Origin: Acetivibrio clariflavus DSM 19732
Lineage (GTDB): Bacteria; Bacillota; Clostridia; Acetivibrionales; Acetivibrionaceae
Reading direction: 5' to 3'
Assembly: GCF_000237085.1 (NCBI RefSeq)
Contig: NC_016627.1
Coordinates: forward strand, 124,001-188,000
DNA length: 64,000 nt
Shown here: positions 9,524-19,987 of the stretch, one piece after another
How positions within the stretch are numbered: the first letter of the stretch is position 1
Layout: each line of letters opens with the position of its first letter
Program-made: the position numbers and the translations under genes
The notes under the pieces: generated by a model
Told to the model about the DNA's origin: nothing
Database searches by the model: none
What the model saw: only the letters and a program-made list of their open reading frames with translations

Positions 9524-11533
9524 ATGAATAGTGAAAAGCATTCGGGAATTTTTATTCCAAAGGCGGGTTTTTATCTGTGGATAATATTTATCCTTTTGGC
9601 AGTTATAGCATATCTTGATTATAGAATTGCGTTACCCGGCTTTGTAATGTTTCTTTTTCTGGTGTATTACAATTATAGATCAAATTACATCAGAAAAAAG
9701 GAAATTACCCGATATATAGAAAATTTAACTCTTAACATAGACAGGGCAACAAAAGATACTTTGCTTAACTTTCCAATGCCTCTGGTTGTATTGGAAGTAG
9801 ACGGCACTATAATATGGTACAACTCATCTTCGAAAGAAATTTTCGGAGGAGTGGATCTTTTAGAGAAAACAATACACACTTTTGTGAAAGATTTAGATAC
9901 TAATAATATTGCAAACGAGCAGAATAACTTTACAAAAGAAATTGCCATAGGGAACAAGAATTATAAGGTATTGGGAAGTTTCGTAAAAGTGGACAGGAAG
10001 ATTGATGAGGATGAGTTTATTCTTCTTTTGTATTTTTTAGACAATACTGAACTGGTAAATTTGAAAAAGCGATTTGATGAAGAAAAAATAACTATTGGTC
10101 TGATTGTTATAGATAATTATGACGATTTAATGCAGAGTACGGATGATGCAAATCGCCCTCAAATGCTTGCTGAAATTGATTTAAAAATAAATCAGTGGAT
10201 GAAAAATACAGGAGGTATTGTTAAGAAGTACGAGAGAGACCGATATCTGATTGTGTTTGAATACAAATATATGAAAGAGTTTGAAGATAAAAGATTTGAG
10301 ATTTTAGACAGCGTAAAAGAGATTAATGTCGGAAACAAAATTCCGGTAACTCTAAGTCTGGGATTTGGATTAAACGGGGATTCGCTTTGGGAAAACTTTA
10401 AATATGCCAGTGCCTCCATTGATATTGCATTAGGCCGAGGAGGAGACCAGGTAGTTATAAAAGACGGTAAAGATTTTACCTTTTATGGAGGCAAGTCGAG
10501 GGAACTGGAAAAGAGGACAAAGGTTAAAGCAAGAGTTATTGCCTATGCCCTCAGGGAATTGATAGACCAGGCTTCCAATGTAATGATAATGGGACATCAA
10601 AATTGCGATATCGATTGCCTTGGTGCCGCAATAGGCATTTACAGGGTAGCAAAAAATCGCAATAAGGAAGTATACATTGTATTAAACAGTTCTAACCCTA
10701 CAATAGACAAATTCGTATCGAAAATTGAAAAAAGCAATGAATATGATAATATTTTTATAGCTACAACCGATGCTTTGGATAAAGTGAATAATAAAACTTT
10801 GCTTATAATTGTGGATACGCATAGGCCCCAATATACCGAAGCACCGGATTTGATAAGATATACCGATCAAATTGTGGTAATTGACCATCACAGAAGAGGT
10901 GCAGATTACTTACAGGAAGCGGTTTTAACATATCATGAAACCTATGCCTCTTCCACATGCGAGCTTGTTACGGAGATTTTGCAGTATGTCGAGGAAAAAA
11001 TCAAGTTAAAGCCGATAGAGGCTGAAGCACTATATGCAGGTATTGTAGTGGATACAAAGAATTTTACCTTTAAAACCGGGGTAAGGACTTTTGAAGCAGC
11101 AGCATTTTTGAGGAGACAAGGAGTGGATACTGTAGTAGTAAAGCAGCTATTTCAAAATGATATTGATACATATATTAATGTTTCCAATACTGTTAAGGAC
11201 GCGGAAATTTTTATGGACAGTATTGCTATTTCAGTGTGCTCCCCAGTCGTCAAGAATTGTGCTTTAATAGCTGCCCAGGCGGCAGATCAGCTTATAAATT
11301 TGGCTGGTGTAACTGCAGCTTTTGTAATGAGTAGTGCCAATGGTGGTGTTTCCATCAGCGGAAGATCACTGGGTGAGGTAAATGTTCAGGTGATATTGGA
11401 AAAGCTTGGTGGAGGAGGACATATGACAGTTGCCGGTGCTCAACTACAAGGGGTAACTGTGGATGAAGCAAAAGAAAAACTTAGAAATGCTATTTTGGAA
11501 TATATGGAGGATTATAAAAAAGAAGAAACATAG
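9524..11533 (+). CDS. gdpP: Cyclic-di-AMP phosphodiesterase (GdpP/YybT type)
   Basis: GdpP hydrolyses c-di-AMP to pApA and so affects wall and potassium homeostasis. Two N-terminal membrane helices are followed by a PAS-like region, a degenerate GGDEF domain (around residues 170-300) and a DHH/DHHA1 phosphodiesterase. The DHH part shows GHQNCDIDCLGAAIG, IIVDTHRP and VIDHHRRG, and the DHHA1 end shows GGGGHMTVAGAQ. At 669 residues it has the family length. GGAGAG at 9510-9515 lies 8 bases before ATG 9524; an in-frame GTG at 9497 lacks a ribosome site. rplI follows after 31 bases and dnaB after that, the standard Firmicute order. Confidence 0.95.
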   Translation: MNSEKHSGIFIPKAGFYLWIIFILLAVIAYLDYRIALPGFVMFLFLVYYNYRSNYIRKKEITRYIENLTLNIDRATKDTLLNFPMPLVVLEVDGTIIWYNSSSKEIFGGVDLLEKTIHTFVKDLDTNNIANEQNNFTKEIAIGNKNYKVLGSFVKVDRKIDEDEFILLLYFLDNTELVNLKKRFDEEKITIGLIVIDNYDDLMQSTDDANRPQMLAEIDLKINQWMKNTGGIVKKYERDRYLIVFEYKYMKEFEDKRFEILDSVKEINVGNKIPVTLSLGFGLNGDSLWENFKYASASIDIALGRGGDQVVIKDGKDFTFYGGKSRELEKRTKVKARVIAYALRELIDQASNVMIMGHQNCDIDCLGAAIGIYRVAKNRNKEVYIVLNSSNPTIDKFVSKIEKSNEYDNIFIATTDALDKVNNKTLLIIVDTHRPQYTEAPDLIRYTDQIVVIDHHRRGADYLQEAVLTYHETYASSTCELVTEILQYVEEKIKLKPIEAEALYAGIVVDTKNFTFKTGVRTFEAAAFLRRQGVDTVVVKQLFQNDIDTYINVSNTVKDAEIFMDSIAISVCSPVVKNCALIAAQAADQLINLAGVTAAFVMSSANGGVSISGRSLGEVNVQVILEKLGGGGHMTVAGAQLQGVTVDEAKEKLRNAILEYMEDYKKEET

Positions 11534-11564
11534 GGTTAAATTTATTTTAGAAGGAGAGATACAG

Positions 11565-12011
11565 ATGAAAGTTATTTTAAAAGAAGATGTAAAAGGGTTA
11601 GGCAAAAAGGAAAGCATGGTAGATGTCAGTGACGGCTATGCAAGGAACTTTTTGATTCCAAAGGGGCTTGCTGTTGAAGCGAATTCTTCCAACATAAATA
11701 TTATGAATTCAAAGAAAGAAGCCGAAAAAATTAAGAAGGAAAAAGAACTTCAGCAGGCAAAGGAATTGGCAGAAAAACTAAAATCTATTACTGTTGTGTT
11801 CAAAACCAAAGCCGGGGAAAGCGGAAAACTTTTCGGTTCCATAACAAGTAAGGATGTTGCGGACAAGCTTTTAAAGGATCATAAACTCGATATAGATAAA
11901 AAGAAAATTAATATGCCGGATTCACTGAAGTCTTTGGGAACATATGAGGTAGAAGTTAAGCTTTATCCTGGTGTGACTGGAAAACTATCAATAAAAGTTG
12001 AACAGGAGTAA
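11565..12011 (+). CDS. rplI: 50S ribosomal protein L9
   Basis: L9 binds 23S rRNA at the base of the L1 stalk and helps hold the reading frame. The 148-residue protein opens MKVILKEDVKGLGKKESMVDV, continues with VSDGYARNFLIPKGLA (the N-terminal RNA-binding domain), then a long Lys/Glu-rich connecting helix and the C-terminal domain (SGKLFGSITSKDV). AAGGAGA at 11551 lies 7 bases before ATG 11565. The frame is open upstream into gdpP, but nothing there resembles L9. Confidence 0.97.
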   Translation: MKVILKEDVKGLGKKESMVDVSDGYARNFLIPKGLAVEANSSNINIMNSKKEAEKIKKEKELQQAKELAEKLKSITVVFKTKAGESGKLFGSITSKDVADKLLKDHKLDIDKKKINMPDSLKSLGTYEVEVKLYPGVTGKLSIKVEQE

Positions 12012-12022
12012 GATGTATATAT

Positions 12023-13363
12023 ATGGATATAGGTTCATTAGGTAGGATACCCCCGCAAAATATAGAGGCGGAACAGTCTGTACTTGGTGCAATACTTCTT
12101 GACAAGGAAGTATTGACAAGTGTAATAGAAATAATTAGCAGTGAAGATTTTTACAGGGACGATCATAAGGAAATATTTGATGCCATCATTGACCTTTATG
12201 AAAAAGGCGAACCTATAGACCTTATTACAGTAGCTGAAAGGCTTAAGTTGAGGGGAACATTGGACAGTGTCGGTGGCCTTGAATACCTTACTAGTCTTGC
12301 TAACATTGTACCTACTACCGAAAATGCCAAACATTATGCAAAGATTGTTGAGGAAAAAGCAATATTAAGGAAACTGATTAAGGTTTCGACAAATATAATA
12401 AACATGGGCTATGAAGCTTCCGAAGAAGTTGCTTATGTATTGGATAAGGCCGAAAAGGGAATATTTGACCTTCTGCAAAAAAGAAATACTCAAGGGTTTG
12501 TCCCTATAAAGGACGTTTTGGTGGATACTTTTAACCGCTTGGAAGAGTTATATAACAGTAAGGGATATATAACGGGAATTCCCACCGGCTTTATAGACTT
12601 AGATTACAAGACAGCAGGTCTTCATAATTCAGACCTGATACTTATTGCTGCAAGGCCTGCAATGGGAAAGACAGCCTTTGTGCTTAATATAGCTCAGCAT
12701 GCAGCAATACATTCGAAAATACCTGTAGCCATATTCAGCCTTGAAATGTCTAAAGAACAGTTGGTAAACAGAATGCTAGCCAGTGAAGCAATGGTTGATA
12801 GCCAAAAAATGCGAACCGGAAAACTTGAAGACAGTGACTGGCAGAAGGTTGCAAGAGCTTTAGGGCCTTTATCGGAAGCACCTATATATATAGATGATAC
12901 TCCGGGTGCGTCCATAATGGAAATTAGGGCAAAGTGCAGAAGATTAAAAATTGAAAAAAATCTTGGCCTGATAGTAATTGACTATCTTCAGCTTATGCAG
13001 GGTAAGAGCGGCAGATCAGAGAACCGCCAGCAGGAAATATCGGAAATATCAAGGTCACTGAAAATTCTTGCCAAGGAAATAAATGTTCCTGTAATTACAC
13101 TTTCACAGCTTAGTCGTGCTCCGGAACAAAGGCAGGATCATAGGCCGATCTTAAGCGATCTGAGAGAGTCGGGAGCTATTGAGCAGGATGCAGATATAGT
13201 CATGTTTTTATATAGGGATGATTATTACAACCCGGATACCGACAAAAAAAATGTGGCAGAGGTCATTATTGCAAAGCATAGAGCGGGTTCTACCGGAACT
13301 GTTGAGCTTGCATGGCTTGGGCAATATACCAAGTTTGCTAACTTGGAGAAATATAGGGAATAG
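12023..13363 (+). CDS. dnaB: Replicative DNA helicase DnaB
   Basis: This is the hexameric 5'-3' helicase of the replication fork. The N-terminal domain opens with RIPPQNIEAEQSVLGAILLD. The RecA-like C-terminal domain carries the Walker A ARPAMGKTAF, the Walker B LIVIDYLQLM, the SQLSRAPEQR loop and SDLRESGAIEQDAD. At 446 residues with no intein it is a standard DnaB. It starts 11 bases after the rplI stop. The AGGAG that overlaps the end of rplI is rather far (14 bases) from the ATG. Confidence 0.97.
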   Translation: MDIGSLGRIPPQNIEAEQSVLGAILLDKEVLTSVIEIISSEDFYRDDHKEIFDAIIDLYEKGEPIDLITVAERLKLRGTLDSVGGLEYLTSLANIVPTTENAKHYAKIVEEKAILRKLIKVSTNIINMGYEASEEVAYVLDKAEKGIFDLLQKRNTQGFVPIKDVLVDTFNRLEELYNSKGYITGIPTGFIDLDYKTAGLHNSDLILIAARPAMGKTAFVLNIAQHAAIHSKIPVAIFSLEMSKEQLVNRMLASEAMVDSQKMRTGKLEDSDWQKVARALGPLSEAPIYIDDTPGASIMEIRAKCRRLKIEKNLGLIVIDYLQLMQGKSGRSENRQQEISEISRSLKILAKEINVPVITLSQLSRAPEQRQDHRPILSDLRESGAIEQDADIVMFLYRDDYYNPDTDKKNVAEVIIAKHRAGSTGTVELAWLGQYTKFANLEKYRE

Positions 13364-13411
13364 TTAATAATGAGCATTTTATAATATTGCATATTATATG
13401 GGTATATAATT

Positions 13412-14818
13412 ATGATAACAAGAGTTTTAAGTACGATTAGAAAGAACAACCTTATAAAAAACGGTGACTGTATAGTAGTAGGTGTATCGGGAGGACCGGA
13501 TTCCATATGCTTGCTTCATGTTTTGTGGTCCTTAAGAAATGATTTAAACTTAAAACTGGTAGCGGTCCATATAAACCATATGCTTAGGGGTGACGAGTCC
13601 TATCGGGACGAGGAATTTGTAAAAAGTTTCTGCAAGAAACTAGGTGTAGAGCTTAAGTCTATACGAGTGGATATAAATAAAGCAGCCCGGCAAAAGGGAA
13701 TGTCTTTAGAAGAGGCAGGGCGTGAAGAAAGGTACAGAAATTTTGAAATGGTTGCGGACAGTATAGGAGCAGACAAAATAGCAGTAGCTCATAATAAAAA
13801 TGATCAGGCTGAAACTGTACTGATGAATATTATCAGAGGGACCGGACTGGACGGACTTAAAGGAATGGATTATATCAGAGGAAGGATAGTAAGACCGCTT
13901 TTAGATATTGAAAGAAGCGAGATAGAGGCTTACATACTCGAAAAAAAATTAGAAACTGTTATCGATAGTTCAAATCTTGAAAAAATTTATGCCAGAAACA
14001 AAATTAGACTAGATGTTATTCCAAGCATTGATAATCTTTTTGATTGCAGTTTGGTGAAGAGCATTGACAGGATGAGCAGACTTATTAAAGATGATATGGA
14101 TTTTATTGACGGTAAAGTTAGAAAAGCATACTGCGATGCTGTTTTAAGAAAAGAGAACGGGGAAGTTGAACTTCTACTGAGAAAAATTAAAAAAATGCAT
14201 ATAGCAATAAAGAGAAGAGTTATAAGAAAAGCCATTGAAGAAGTGAAGGGAAATGTTAAAGAAATTGAAAGTGTGCATATAGAAAAAATTCTGGAGATGA
14301 TAAATAGCGGGAAAGTAGGTTCTAGGATTGACCTTCCCGGAATAAAAGCAGGAAGAACTTATGAAAGCATAAGATTTTATAAAAAAGAAAGGCAGACGGA
14401 ATCTTTCAGTTTTGAAGCAGTTTTAAATATACCTGGAATTACTGAAATGGGAGATGGTAAATACTGTATTGAAGCTTCTGTTATAACTGATTGTAATATC
14501 AATGACTTTAAAGGTATGAATGGAAGTTCTCTCATCCAGTTTTTTGATTATGATAGAGTGATTGAGGGAATAAATATAAGGAAAAGAAAAGAAGGAGATT
14601 TATTCAAACCTATAAATTCCAACGGTACAAAAAAATTAAAAGAGTATTTCATTGATAATAAAATTCCGAGAGAAATAAGAGATAATATACCTTTAATAGC
14701 TAAAGGAAATGAAATTGTCTGGATTATTGGTTATAAAATAAGTGATAAATTTAAAGTTACTGAAAATACTAAAAAAGTACTGAAGTTAAAATATAAAACC
14801 AATATGCACAGGTTATAA
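13412..14818 (+). CDS. tilS: tRNA(Ile)-lysidine synthetase
   Basis: TilS uses ATP to attach lysine to C34 of tRNA-Ile2 (CAU), changing its codon from AUG to AUA. The N-terminal PP-loop VVGVSGGPDSICLLHVL is intact, as are AVHINHMLRGDES and AVAHNKNDQAETVLMN. The C-terminal domain (FKPINSNGTKKLKEYF) is typical. The 468-residue length is normal. It opens the tilS-hpt-ftsH cluster, and hpt follows after 15 bases. Confidence 0.95.
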   Translation: MITRVLSTIRKNNLIKNGDCIVVGVSGGPDSICLLHVLWSLRNDLNLKLVAVHINHMLRGDESYRDEEFVKSFCKKLGVELKSIRVDINKAARQKGMSLEEAGREERYRNFEMVADSIGADKIAVAHNKNDQAETVLMNIIRGTGLDGLKGMDYIRGRIVRPLLDIERSEIEAYILEKKLETVIDSSNLEKIYARNKIRLDVIPSIDNLFDCSLVKSIDRMSRLIKDDMDFIDGKVRKAYCDAVLRKENGEVELLLRKIKKMHIAIKRRVIRKAIEEVKGNVKEIESVHIEKILEMINSGKVGSRIDLPGIKAGRTYESIRFYKKERQTESFSFEAVLNIPGITEMGDGKYCIEASVITDCNINDFKGMNGSSLIQFFDYDRVIEGINIRKRKEGDLFKPINSNGTKKLKEYFIDNKIPREIRDNIPLIAKGNEIVWIIGYKISDKFKVTENTKKVLKLKYKTNMHRL

Positions 14819-14833
14819 GAATGGAGGAACTTT

Positions 14834-15382
14834 ATGTTTGAAGATATACAAGAAGTTTTGGTTACAAGGGAAGCACTGGAGGAAAAAGTTAAAGAACTGG
14901 GTAAAAGGATATCAAAGGATTACGAAGGAAAAGAATTAGTATTAATAGGGGTATTAAAAGGAGGAGTTGTATTTTTTGCCGATCTCATAAGGCATATAAC
15001 TATTCCGATAGAAATGGATTTTATTTCTGTTTCAAGTTACGGTAATTCAACTAAATCTTCGGGAGTTGTCAGAATAATTAAAGATATTGATATAGATATA
15101 ACCAATAAACATGTACTTATAGTTGAAGATCTTGTAGATACGGGACTTACTCTGAGATACCTCAAGGATTTGTTTGAGGACAGAGGTCCTAAGGATGTGA
15201 AGGTCTGTACTGCCCTTGATAAGCCATCAAGGCGTAAGGTAGATGTACCCATTGCCTATAACGGTATAACCATTCCCGATAAATTTGTTGTAGGCTATGG
15301 ACTTGACTTTGGAGGTAAATATAGAAATTTACCCGATGTATGCGTATTGAAAGAAAGTGTATACGACAATAAAGTAGACTAG
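14834..15382 (+). CDS. hpt: Hypoxanthine phosphoribosyltransferase
   Basis: Hpt salvages hypoxanthine and guanine to IMP and GMP with PRPP. The 182-residue protein has the PRPP-binding motif VLIVEDLVDTGLTL, the LKGGVVFFADL loop and the C-terminal VVGYGLDFGGKYRNLP. ATGGAGG upstream of the ATG gives a good ribosome site. It sits between tilS and ftsH, as in Bacillus, where TilS and Hpt are reported to act together on ftsH expression; regulation here is unproven. A gap of about 200 bases before ftsH could hold a separate ftsH promoter. Confidence 0.95.
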   Translation: MFEDIQEVLVTREALEEKVKELGKRISKDYEGKELVLIGVLKGGVVFFADLIRHITIPIEMDFISVSSYGNSTKSSGVVRIIKDIDIDITNKHVLIVEDLVDTGLTLRYLKDLFEDRGPKDVKVCTALDKPSRRKVDVPIAYNGITIPDKFVVGYGLDFGGKYRNLPDVCVLKESVYDNKVD

Positions 15383-15584
15383 TGGGTTGTGACTGAATAA
15401 GTTTACCGGTTTGTGGATTATGAACGGAATAAATGTTTTTTATGCAAAAAGGCTTAAGTTTTTGATGTTAATTTTAAAGGTTTATTGTGTTTTATTTCGT
15501 GTTATGTTAATATAATGTAAATATATAATGGCATTTGGTAGATACTTACTTTATTATAGATATGCAAAATAAGGAGGGAGCTTT

Positions 15585-17396
15585 TTGAAATATTTCAAAA
15601 ACATAAGCATATATATAGTGTTATTTGTTATAATTTTACTGTTTGTTGCTGTGGCTACAAATAATGGAGGGCCGGAAGTGGCCAAGTACTCTTTTCTCTT
15701 GCAACAGATTCAGAATGATAATGTTAAAGAAATTAAGTTGGAAGGAAGTAAAGCCGAGGTAGTTTTAAATAGAGATATAAAAGGAAAAAATAAATATATT
15801 GTTTATATTCCGGAGGATATAACGTCCTTTATGGATGAGATAAAGGAACCGATTAAGGCTGATAAGATTGCGTTTGAAGTGGTATTGCCGCCTACAGCAC
15901 CATGGTGGGTTGCAATATTGCCGACTTTTGGCTTGATTATTATATTCGTATTGTTTTGGGTATTTTTCCTCCAGCAGTCGCAGGGTGGAGGAGGAAGCCG
16001 TGTTATGTCTTTCGGTAAGAGCAGGGCTAAAATGACTATAGACGATAAAAAGAAGGTTACTTTTAATGATGTTGCCGGTGCAGATGAAGAAAAAGAAGAG
16101 CTGAAGGAGATTGTTGAGTTTTTGAAGCACCCCAAAAAGTTTGTGGAATTGGGTGCAAGAATTCCTAAAGGAGTTTTACTTGTAGGCCCGCCGGGAACAG
16201 GTAAAACATTACTTGCAAAGGCTGTGTCGGGAGAGGCCGGAGTACCGTTCTTTTCAATAAGTGGTTCTGACTTTGTTGAGATGTTTGTAGGTGTTGGTGC
16301 TTCAAGGGTAAGAGACCTTTTTGATCAAGCCAAGAAGAATTCGCCGTGTATTGTATTCATAGACGAAATAGACGCTGTGGGAAGACATAGAGGAGCAGGG
16401 CTTGGAGGCGGTCATGACGAGCGTGAGCAGACATTAAACCAACTTCTCGTTGAAATGGACGGTTTTGGTGTAAATGAAGGTGTTATAATTCTTGCGGCGA
16501 CAAACAGACCTGATATATTAGACCCTGCACTTTTAAGACCCGGTAGATTTGACAGAAGGGTTGTTGTAGGTTTGCCCGATATCAAAGGAAGGGAAGAGAT
16601 ATTAAAAGTACATGCAAGAGGTAAACCGCTGGCAGATGATGTAAAGCTGGATGAACTTGCCAAGACTACGCCAGGTTTTACCGGAGCGGATCTTGAAAAT
16701 CTGCTGAACGAAGCTGCTTTGCTTGCTGCCAGAAACAACAAGACAGTTATAACCATGGCAGAAATAAAGGAAGCCGTGTTTAAGGTTGTGATGGGGCCAG
16801 AAAAGAAGAGCAGGGTAATGAGCGAGGCAGAAAAAAGGCTTACTGCGTATCATGAGGCAGGGCATGCTCTGGCTGTTAAATTGGTATCTACTACTGACAA
16901 GGTGGACAGAATATCGATTATCCCTGCAGGAATGGCAGGAGGATATACATCCTTCAAACCCGATGAAGATAAGTCCTATAAGACAAAATCCAATTTACTT
17001 GAAAGCATTATTATAGCATTGGGAGGACGAGCAGCTGAAGAATTGGTGCTTGGTGAAATCAGTACCGGTGCAGCAGGAGACCTTAAGCAGGCTAATGGTG
17101 TAGCCAGAGGAATGATAACCAAGTATGGAATGAGTGATACTTTGGGAAATATGATATTCGGTAACGAAAATGAAGAAGTGTTTATAGGCAGGGATTTTGC
17201 TCAAACAAGAAATTATAGTGAAGAAATAGCCGCTCAAATCGATAGAGAAGTAAAAGGAATAATTGACAGCTGCTATGAAAAAGCACTTAACTTACTGAGA
17301 GAGAATATTAATAAGCTTCACGCTGTTGCAAATGCTTTGATGGAAAAGGAAAAGCTTGAAGGACACGAATTTGAAGAACTTTTTGCAAATGCTTAA
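15585..17396 (+). CDS. ftsH: ATP-dependent zinc metalloprotease FtsH
   Basis: FtsH is a membrane-anchored AAA+ protease that degrades misfolded membrane proteins and regulators. Two transmembrane helices (about residues 7-26 and 108-128) flank an extracytoplasmic segment. The AAA domain shows [22 protein letters not shown] and the second region of homology [19 protein letters not shown]. The zinc site is HEAGH with a downstream acidic ligand. At 603 residues it is normal. The start is TTG 15585, set by AAGGAGGG at 15571-15578 with 6-base spacing, so it is a non-AUG start. Confidence 0.97.
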   Translation: MKYFKNISIYIVLFVIILLFVAVATNNGGPEVAKYSFLLQQIQNDNVKEIKLEGSKAEVVLNRDIKGKNKYIVYIPEDITSFMDEIKEPIKADKIAFEVVLPPTAPWWVAILPTFGLIIIFVLFWVFFLQQSQGGGGSRVMSFGKSRAKMTIDDKKKVTFNDVAGADEEKEELKEIVEFLKHPKKFVELGARIPKGVLLVGPPGTGKTLLAKAVSGEAGVPFFSISGSDFVEMFVGVGASRVRDLFDQAKKNSPCIVFIDEIDAVGRHRGAGLGGGHDEREQTLNQLLVEMDGFGVNEGVIILAATNRPDILDPALLRPGRFDRRVVVGLPDIKGREEILKVHARGKPLADDVKLDELAKTTPGFTGADLENLLNEAALLAARNNKTVITMAEIKEAVFKVVMGPEKKSRVMSEAEKRLTAYHEAGHALAVKLVSTTDKVDRISIIPAGMAGGYTSFKPDEDKSYKTKSNLLESIIIALGGRAAEELVLGEISTGAAGDLKQANGVARGMITKYGMSDTLGNMIFGNENEEVFIGRDFAQTRNYSEEIAAQIDREVKGIIDSCYEKALNLLRENINKLHAVANALMEKEKLEGHEFEELFANA

Positions 17397-17430
17397 GTAA
17401 TGTGGGAAATATAAAGAATGGAGTATATTG

Positions 17431-17457
17431 AGATAGTTTAAAACTATCTCTTTTTAT
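17431..17457 (+). terminator. Rho-independent terminator of ftsH
   Basis: AGATAGTT and AACTATCT form an 8-bp stem with a 3-base loop, followed by CTTTTTATCT, 35 bases after the ftsH stop. Confidence 0.75.
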
Positions 17458-17669
17458 CTCCAAATATTTTAATTCAAGCTTAAAATTTTTGATTAAATCT
17501 TTTTAAATAACTCTTTATAGGTAAAAAATTTTTTGATATAATAACAAAGGTTTTATGACGTGCTTTTGCGATCTGTAAAATTGCTTCACAACACACTTAC
17601 CTTTGATTATCAAATGTTAATTTTAAATATTCCAATGTAACTAAAGTTTGTTTTTGAGGTATAAATGAT

Positions 17670-18071
17670 ATGGAAAATATAAATTTAAAAGTAGGTTTAA
17701 CTGCATCAATTGAAACTAAAGTATTTAATAAGAATTCTGCAGAGGAAATGGGCAGTGGAGATCTGGATGTATATGCCACGCCAGCAATGATATGTCTCAT
17801 GGAGCGTTCTGCATCGTCAGCTGTTTCATTGCACCTGCCTAAGGGTTATACGACAGTAGGCACAGCCATTAACGTTAAGCATATGGCGGCTACACCCATT
17901 GGTATGAAAGTAAAAGCAGTTGCGGAACTTATTTCCATAGAAGGAAGAAAACTGATTTTTAAGGTAGAAGCTTTTGATGCAAAAGAAAAAATTGGTGAAG
18001 GTCAGCATGAGAGATATATCGTTGAATCTGCAAGATTTAGAGATAAAGTGTATGGAAAACTGAATTCTTGA
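17670..18071 (+). CDS. FlK-type acyl-CoA thioesterase (hotdog fold)
   Basis: The 133-residue single hotdog domain resembles fluoroacetyl-CoA thioesterase FlK and its many Firmicute relatives. The FlK catalytic set appears conserved: Thr and Glu in YATPAMICLMERSA and His in NVKHMAATP. FlK itself is specific for fluoroacetyl-CoA, but relatives without fluoro-metabolite genes presumably use another small acyl-CoA, so the substrate here is unknown. The start is ATG 17670 behind GAGG. The gene lies between the ftsH terminator and the metK riboswitch and is enclosed by an inverted repeat. Confidence 0.8.
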   Translation: MENINLKVGLTASIETKVFNKNSAEEMGSGDLDVYATPAMICLMERSASSAVSLHLPKGYTTVGTAINVKHMAATPIGMKVKAVAELISIEGRKLIFKVEAFDAKEKIGEGQHERYIVESARFRDKVYGKLNS

Positions 18072-18094
18072 GATGAAAAAGGAGAGTAATAGGG

Positions 18095-18286
18095 TTGGTT
18101 CGGAAGTATTCAGGATTTAAAGATGTAAATAACAGGGAAATATATACCGGAATGTTATGTGAAGATATTATAAATTTTAATACAGTTGTTATTAAGGAAA
18201 TTGAAGGACGCTTTTTTGCAGTTAGCAATGAATTTAAGCCTGAGCCTTTGGAAGAAATATCTGAAGGTTTGCGAATTATAAAATAG
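18095..18286 (+). CDS. Small hypothetical protein
   Basis: This 63-residue protein starts at TTG 18095, supported by AAAGGAGAG at 18078-18086. It reads MVRKYSGFKDVNNREIYTGM and then an acidic, beta-rich stretch ending in an Ile-Ile-Lys. The FKDVNNREIYTGM segment recalls the opening of YopX-like small domains, but the match is too short to name. It begins 23 bases after the thioesterase stop, so the two are probably co-transcribed. Confidence 0.55.
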   Translation: MVRKYSGFKDVNNREIYTGMLCEDIINFNTVVIKEIEGRFFAVSNEFKPEPLEEISEGLRIIK

Positions 18287-18540
18287 TGTAAATTTTCAGT
18301 TAAATAAAAAGTCAACATGCTGTCTTAATAAATAATTTCAGCTTTATATTTATAAGTTATATTTTAGTAAGAAATTTGAATAATACCATTTCAAAAAGTA
18401 TCTAATTACAGATCGCAAGCACATCAAAAAACATTGCTTGAGACGTCCAATTAAAAAAGTTTATTGAGAAAAATAGTATTTTTATTGACTTAATGGGATG
18501 TATATGATAAATTAATTTTGACAAAATAATACAAGTGTAA

Positions 18541-18680
18541 CCTTATCAAGAGAGGTGGAGGGAAGGGCCCTATGAAACCCGGCAACCGGCTTTAAGTATC
18601 GGTGCCAATTCCTGCAGGATAAATATCCTGAAAGATAAGGAGAGAAATAAAGCCCTCTTCTTATTGAAAGAGGTTTTTTT
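18541..18680 (+). ncRNA. SAM-I (S-box) riboswitch with terminator, upstream of metK
   Basis: The P1 helix pairs CCTTATC (18541-18547) with GATAAGG (18634-18640). Inside are the conserved S-box pieces AGAGGTGGAGGGA, GGCCC-ATGAAACCCGGCAACC and GGTGCCAATTCCTGC. Downstream, CCTCTTC and GAAAGAGG form a terminator stem followed by a run of seven T residues. When S-adenosylmethionine is bound, the terminator should form and metK expression should drop. It lies 38 bases before the metK start. Confidence 0.97.
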
Positions 18681-18718
18681 ATTTTATATGTTAAATTTTA
18701 TTTAAGGAGGACTTATAA

Positions 18719-19912
18719 ATGGCAAGAAAATTGTTTACTTCCGAGTCAGTTACTGAGGGGCATCCTGATAAAATATGCGATCAGATATCTGACGCTGTTT
18801 TAGATGCAATATTGGCAGAAGATCCCATGGCAAGAGTAGCATGTGAAACTTCCGTTACTACCGGACTTGTTTTGGTAACTGGTGAAATTACTACTTGTTG
18901 TTATGTTGATATACCCAAAATTGTTAGAAATACTATTCGGGAAATTGGATATGACAGGGCAAAATACGGTTTCGATGCAGAAACCTGTGCCGTATTGACT
19001 TCTATTGATGAACAATCTCCGGATATTGCGATGGGCGTAAACAAAGCTTTTGAGGCTAAGCACGGAGAAATGACTGATGAGGAGATTGAGGCTATCGGTG
19101 CAGGGGATCAGGGAATGATGTTCGGATTTGCATGTGATGAAACTGAAGAATTAATGCCAATGCCTATTTCCCTGGCACATAAACTTACCAAGAGGCTGTC
19201 TGACGTAAGAAAAAAAGGAATTATAGACTATTTGAGGCCAGACGGGAAATCCCAGGTTACTGTGGAATATGACGGGGACAAGCCTGTTAGAGTTGATACA
19301 GTTGTCATATCAACACAGCACGGTCCTGAAGTCGACCATGCCACTATTGAAAAAGATATAATTGAGCATGTGATAAAGCCTGTTATCCCGGAACACTTGC
19401 TTGACAGCAATACAAAATACTTTATAAATCCAACAGGAAGATTTGTTGTCGGAGGACCTCAAGGGGATTCAGGACTTACAGGAAGAAAAATTATTGTTGA
19501 TACTTATGGAGGGTATGCAAGACACGGTGGCGGTGCCTTTTCAGGAAAAGATCCAACAAAAGTTGACCGCTCTGCAGCTTATGCGGCCAGATATGCTGCA
19601 AAAAATGTTGTTGCGGCAGGACTGGCAAGTAAATGCGAAGTACAGTTGGCTTATGCAATAGGTGTTGCTAAACCGGTATCAATTAGAGTGGATACTTTTG
19701 GAACCGGTACAATACCTGATGAGAAGATAGAAAAGCTTATTGAAATGCATTTTGACTTAAGGCCTGCAGGAATTATAAAAAGTTTGAATTTGAGAAGACC
19801 TATATACAAACAGACTGCGGCATATGGCCATTTTGGAAGAACAGACCTTGATCTTCCCTGGGAGAGAACTGATAAGGCAGAAGTTTTGAAAAAAGCAGCA
19901 AAAGAATTGTAA
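18719..19912 (+). CDS. metK: S-adenosylmethionine synthetase
   Basis: MetK makes SAM from methionine and ATP. The 397-residue protein opens with [18 protein letters not shown] and has [13 protein letters not shown] and [19 protein letters not shown], all signatures of the family. AAGGAGG lies 7 bases before ATG 18719. The upstream SAM-I riboswitch gives product feedback. A terminator follows, so the gene is monocistronic. Confidence 0.98.
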   Translation: MARKLFTSESVTEGHPDKICDQISDAVLDAILAEDPMARVACETSVTTGLVLVTGEITTCCYVDIPKIVRNTIREIGYDRAKYGFDAETCAVLTSIDEQSPDIAMGVNKAFEAKHGEMTDEEIEAIGAGDQGMMFGFACDETEELMPMPISLAHKLTKRLSDVRKKGIIDYLRPDGKSQVTVEYDGDKPVRVDTVVISTQHGPEVDHATIEKDIIEHVIKPVIPEHLLDSNTKYFINPTGRFVVGGPQGDSGLTGRKIIVDTYGGYARHGGGAFSGKDPTKVDRSAAYAARYAAKNVVAAGLASKCEVQLAYAIGVAKPVSIRVDTFGTGTIPDEKIEKLIEMHFDLRPAGIIKSLNLRRPIYKQTAAYGHFGRTDLDLPWERTDKAEVLKKAAKEL

Positions 19913-19957
19913 GATTTCATTGAATAATTTAAAAAATATTATTGATTTGAGAAATAA

Positions 19958-19987
19958 AAGGGAGCATTCAGATTGCTTCCTTTTTTG
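19958..19987 (+). terminator. Rho-independent terminator of metK
   Basis: AAGGGAGCA and TGCTTCCTT pair, with one G-T, around a short loop. The 3' arm runs into TTTTTTG. Confidence 0.75.

Larger units (their letters stand above)
17556..18426. repeat. Inverted repeat pair flanking the thioesterase locus
   Basis: The left copy, at 17556-17578, contains TGCTTTTGCGATCTGTAA. The right copy, at 18406-18426, contains TTACAGATCGCAAGCA. They are inverted copies that differ mainly by a two-base indel and one substitution. They enclose the thioesterase gene and the small gene behind it (17670-18286). I saw no transposase, so they are either two binding sites or the ends of a short non-autonomous insertion. 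Confidence 0.55.
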
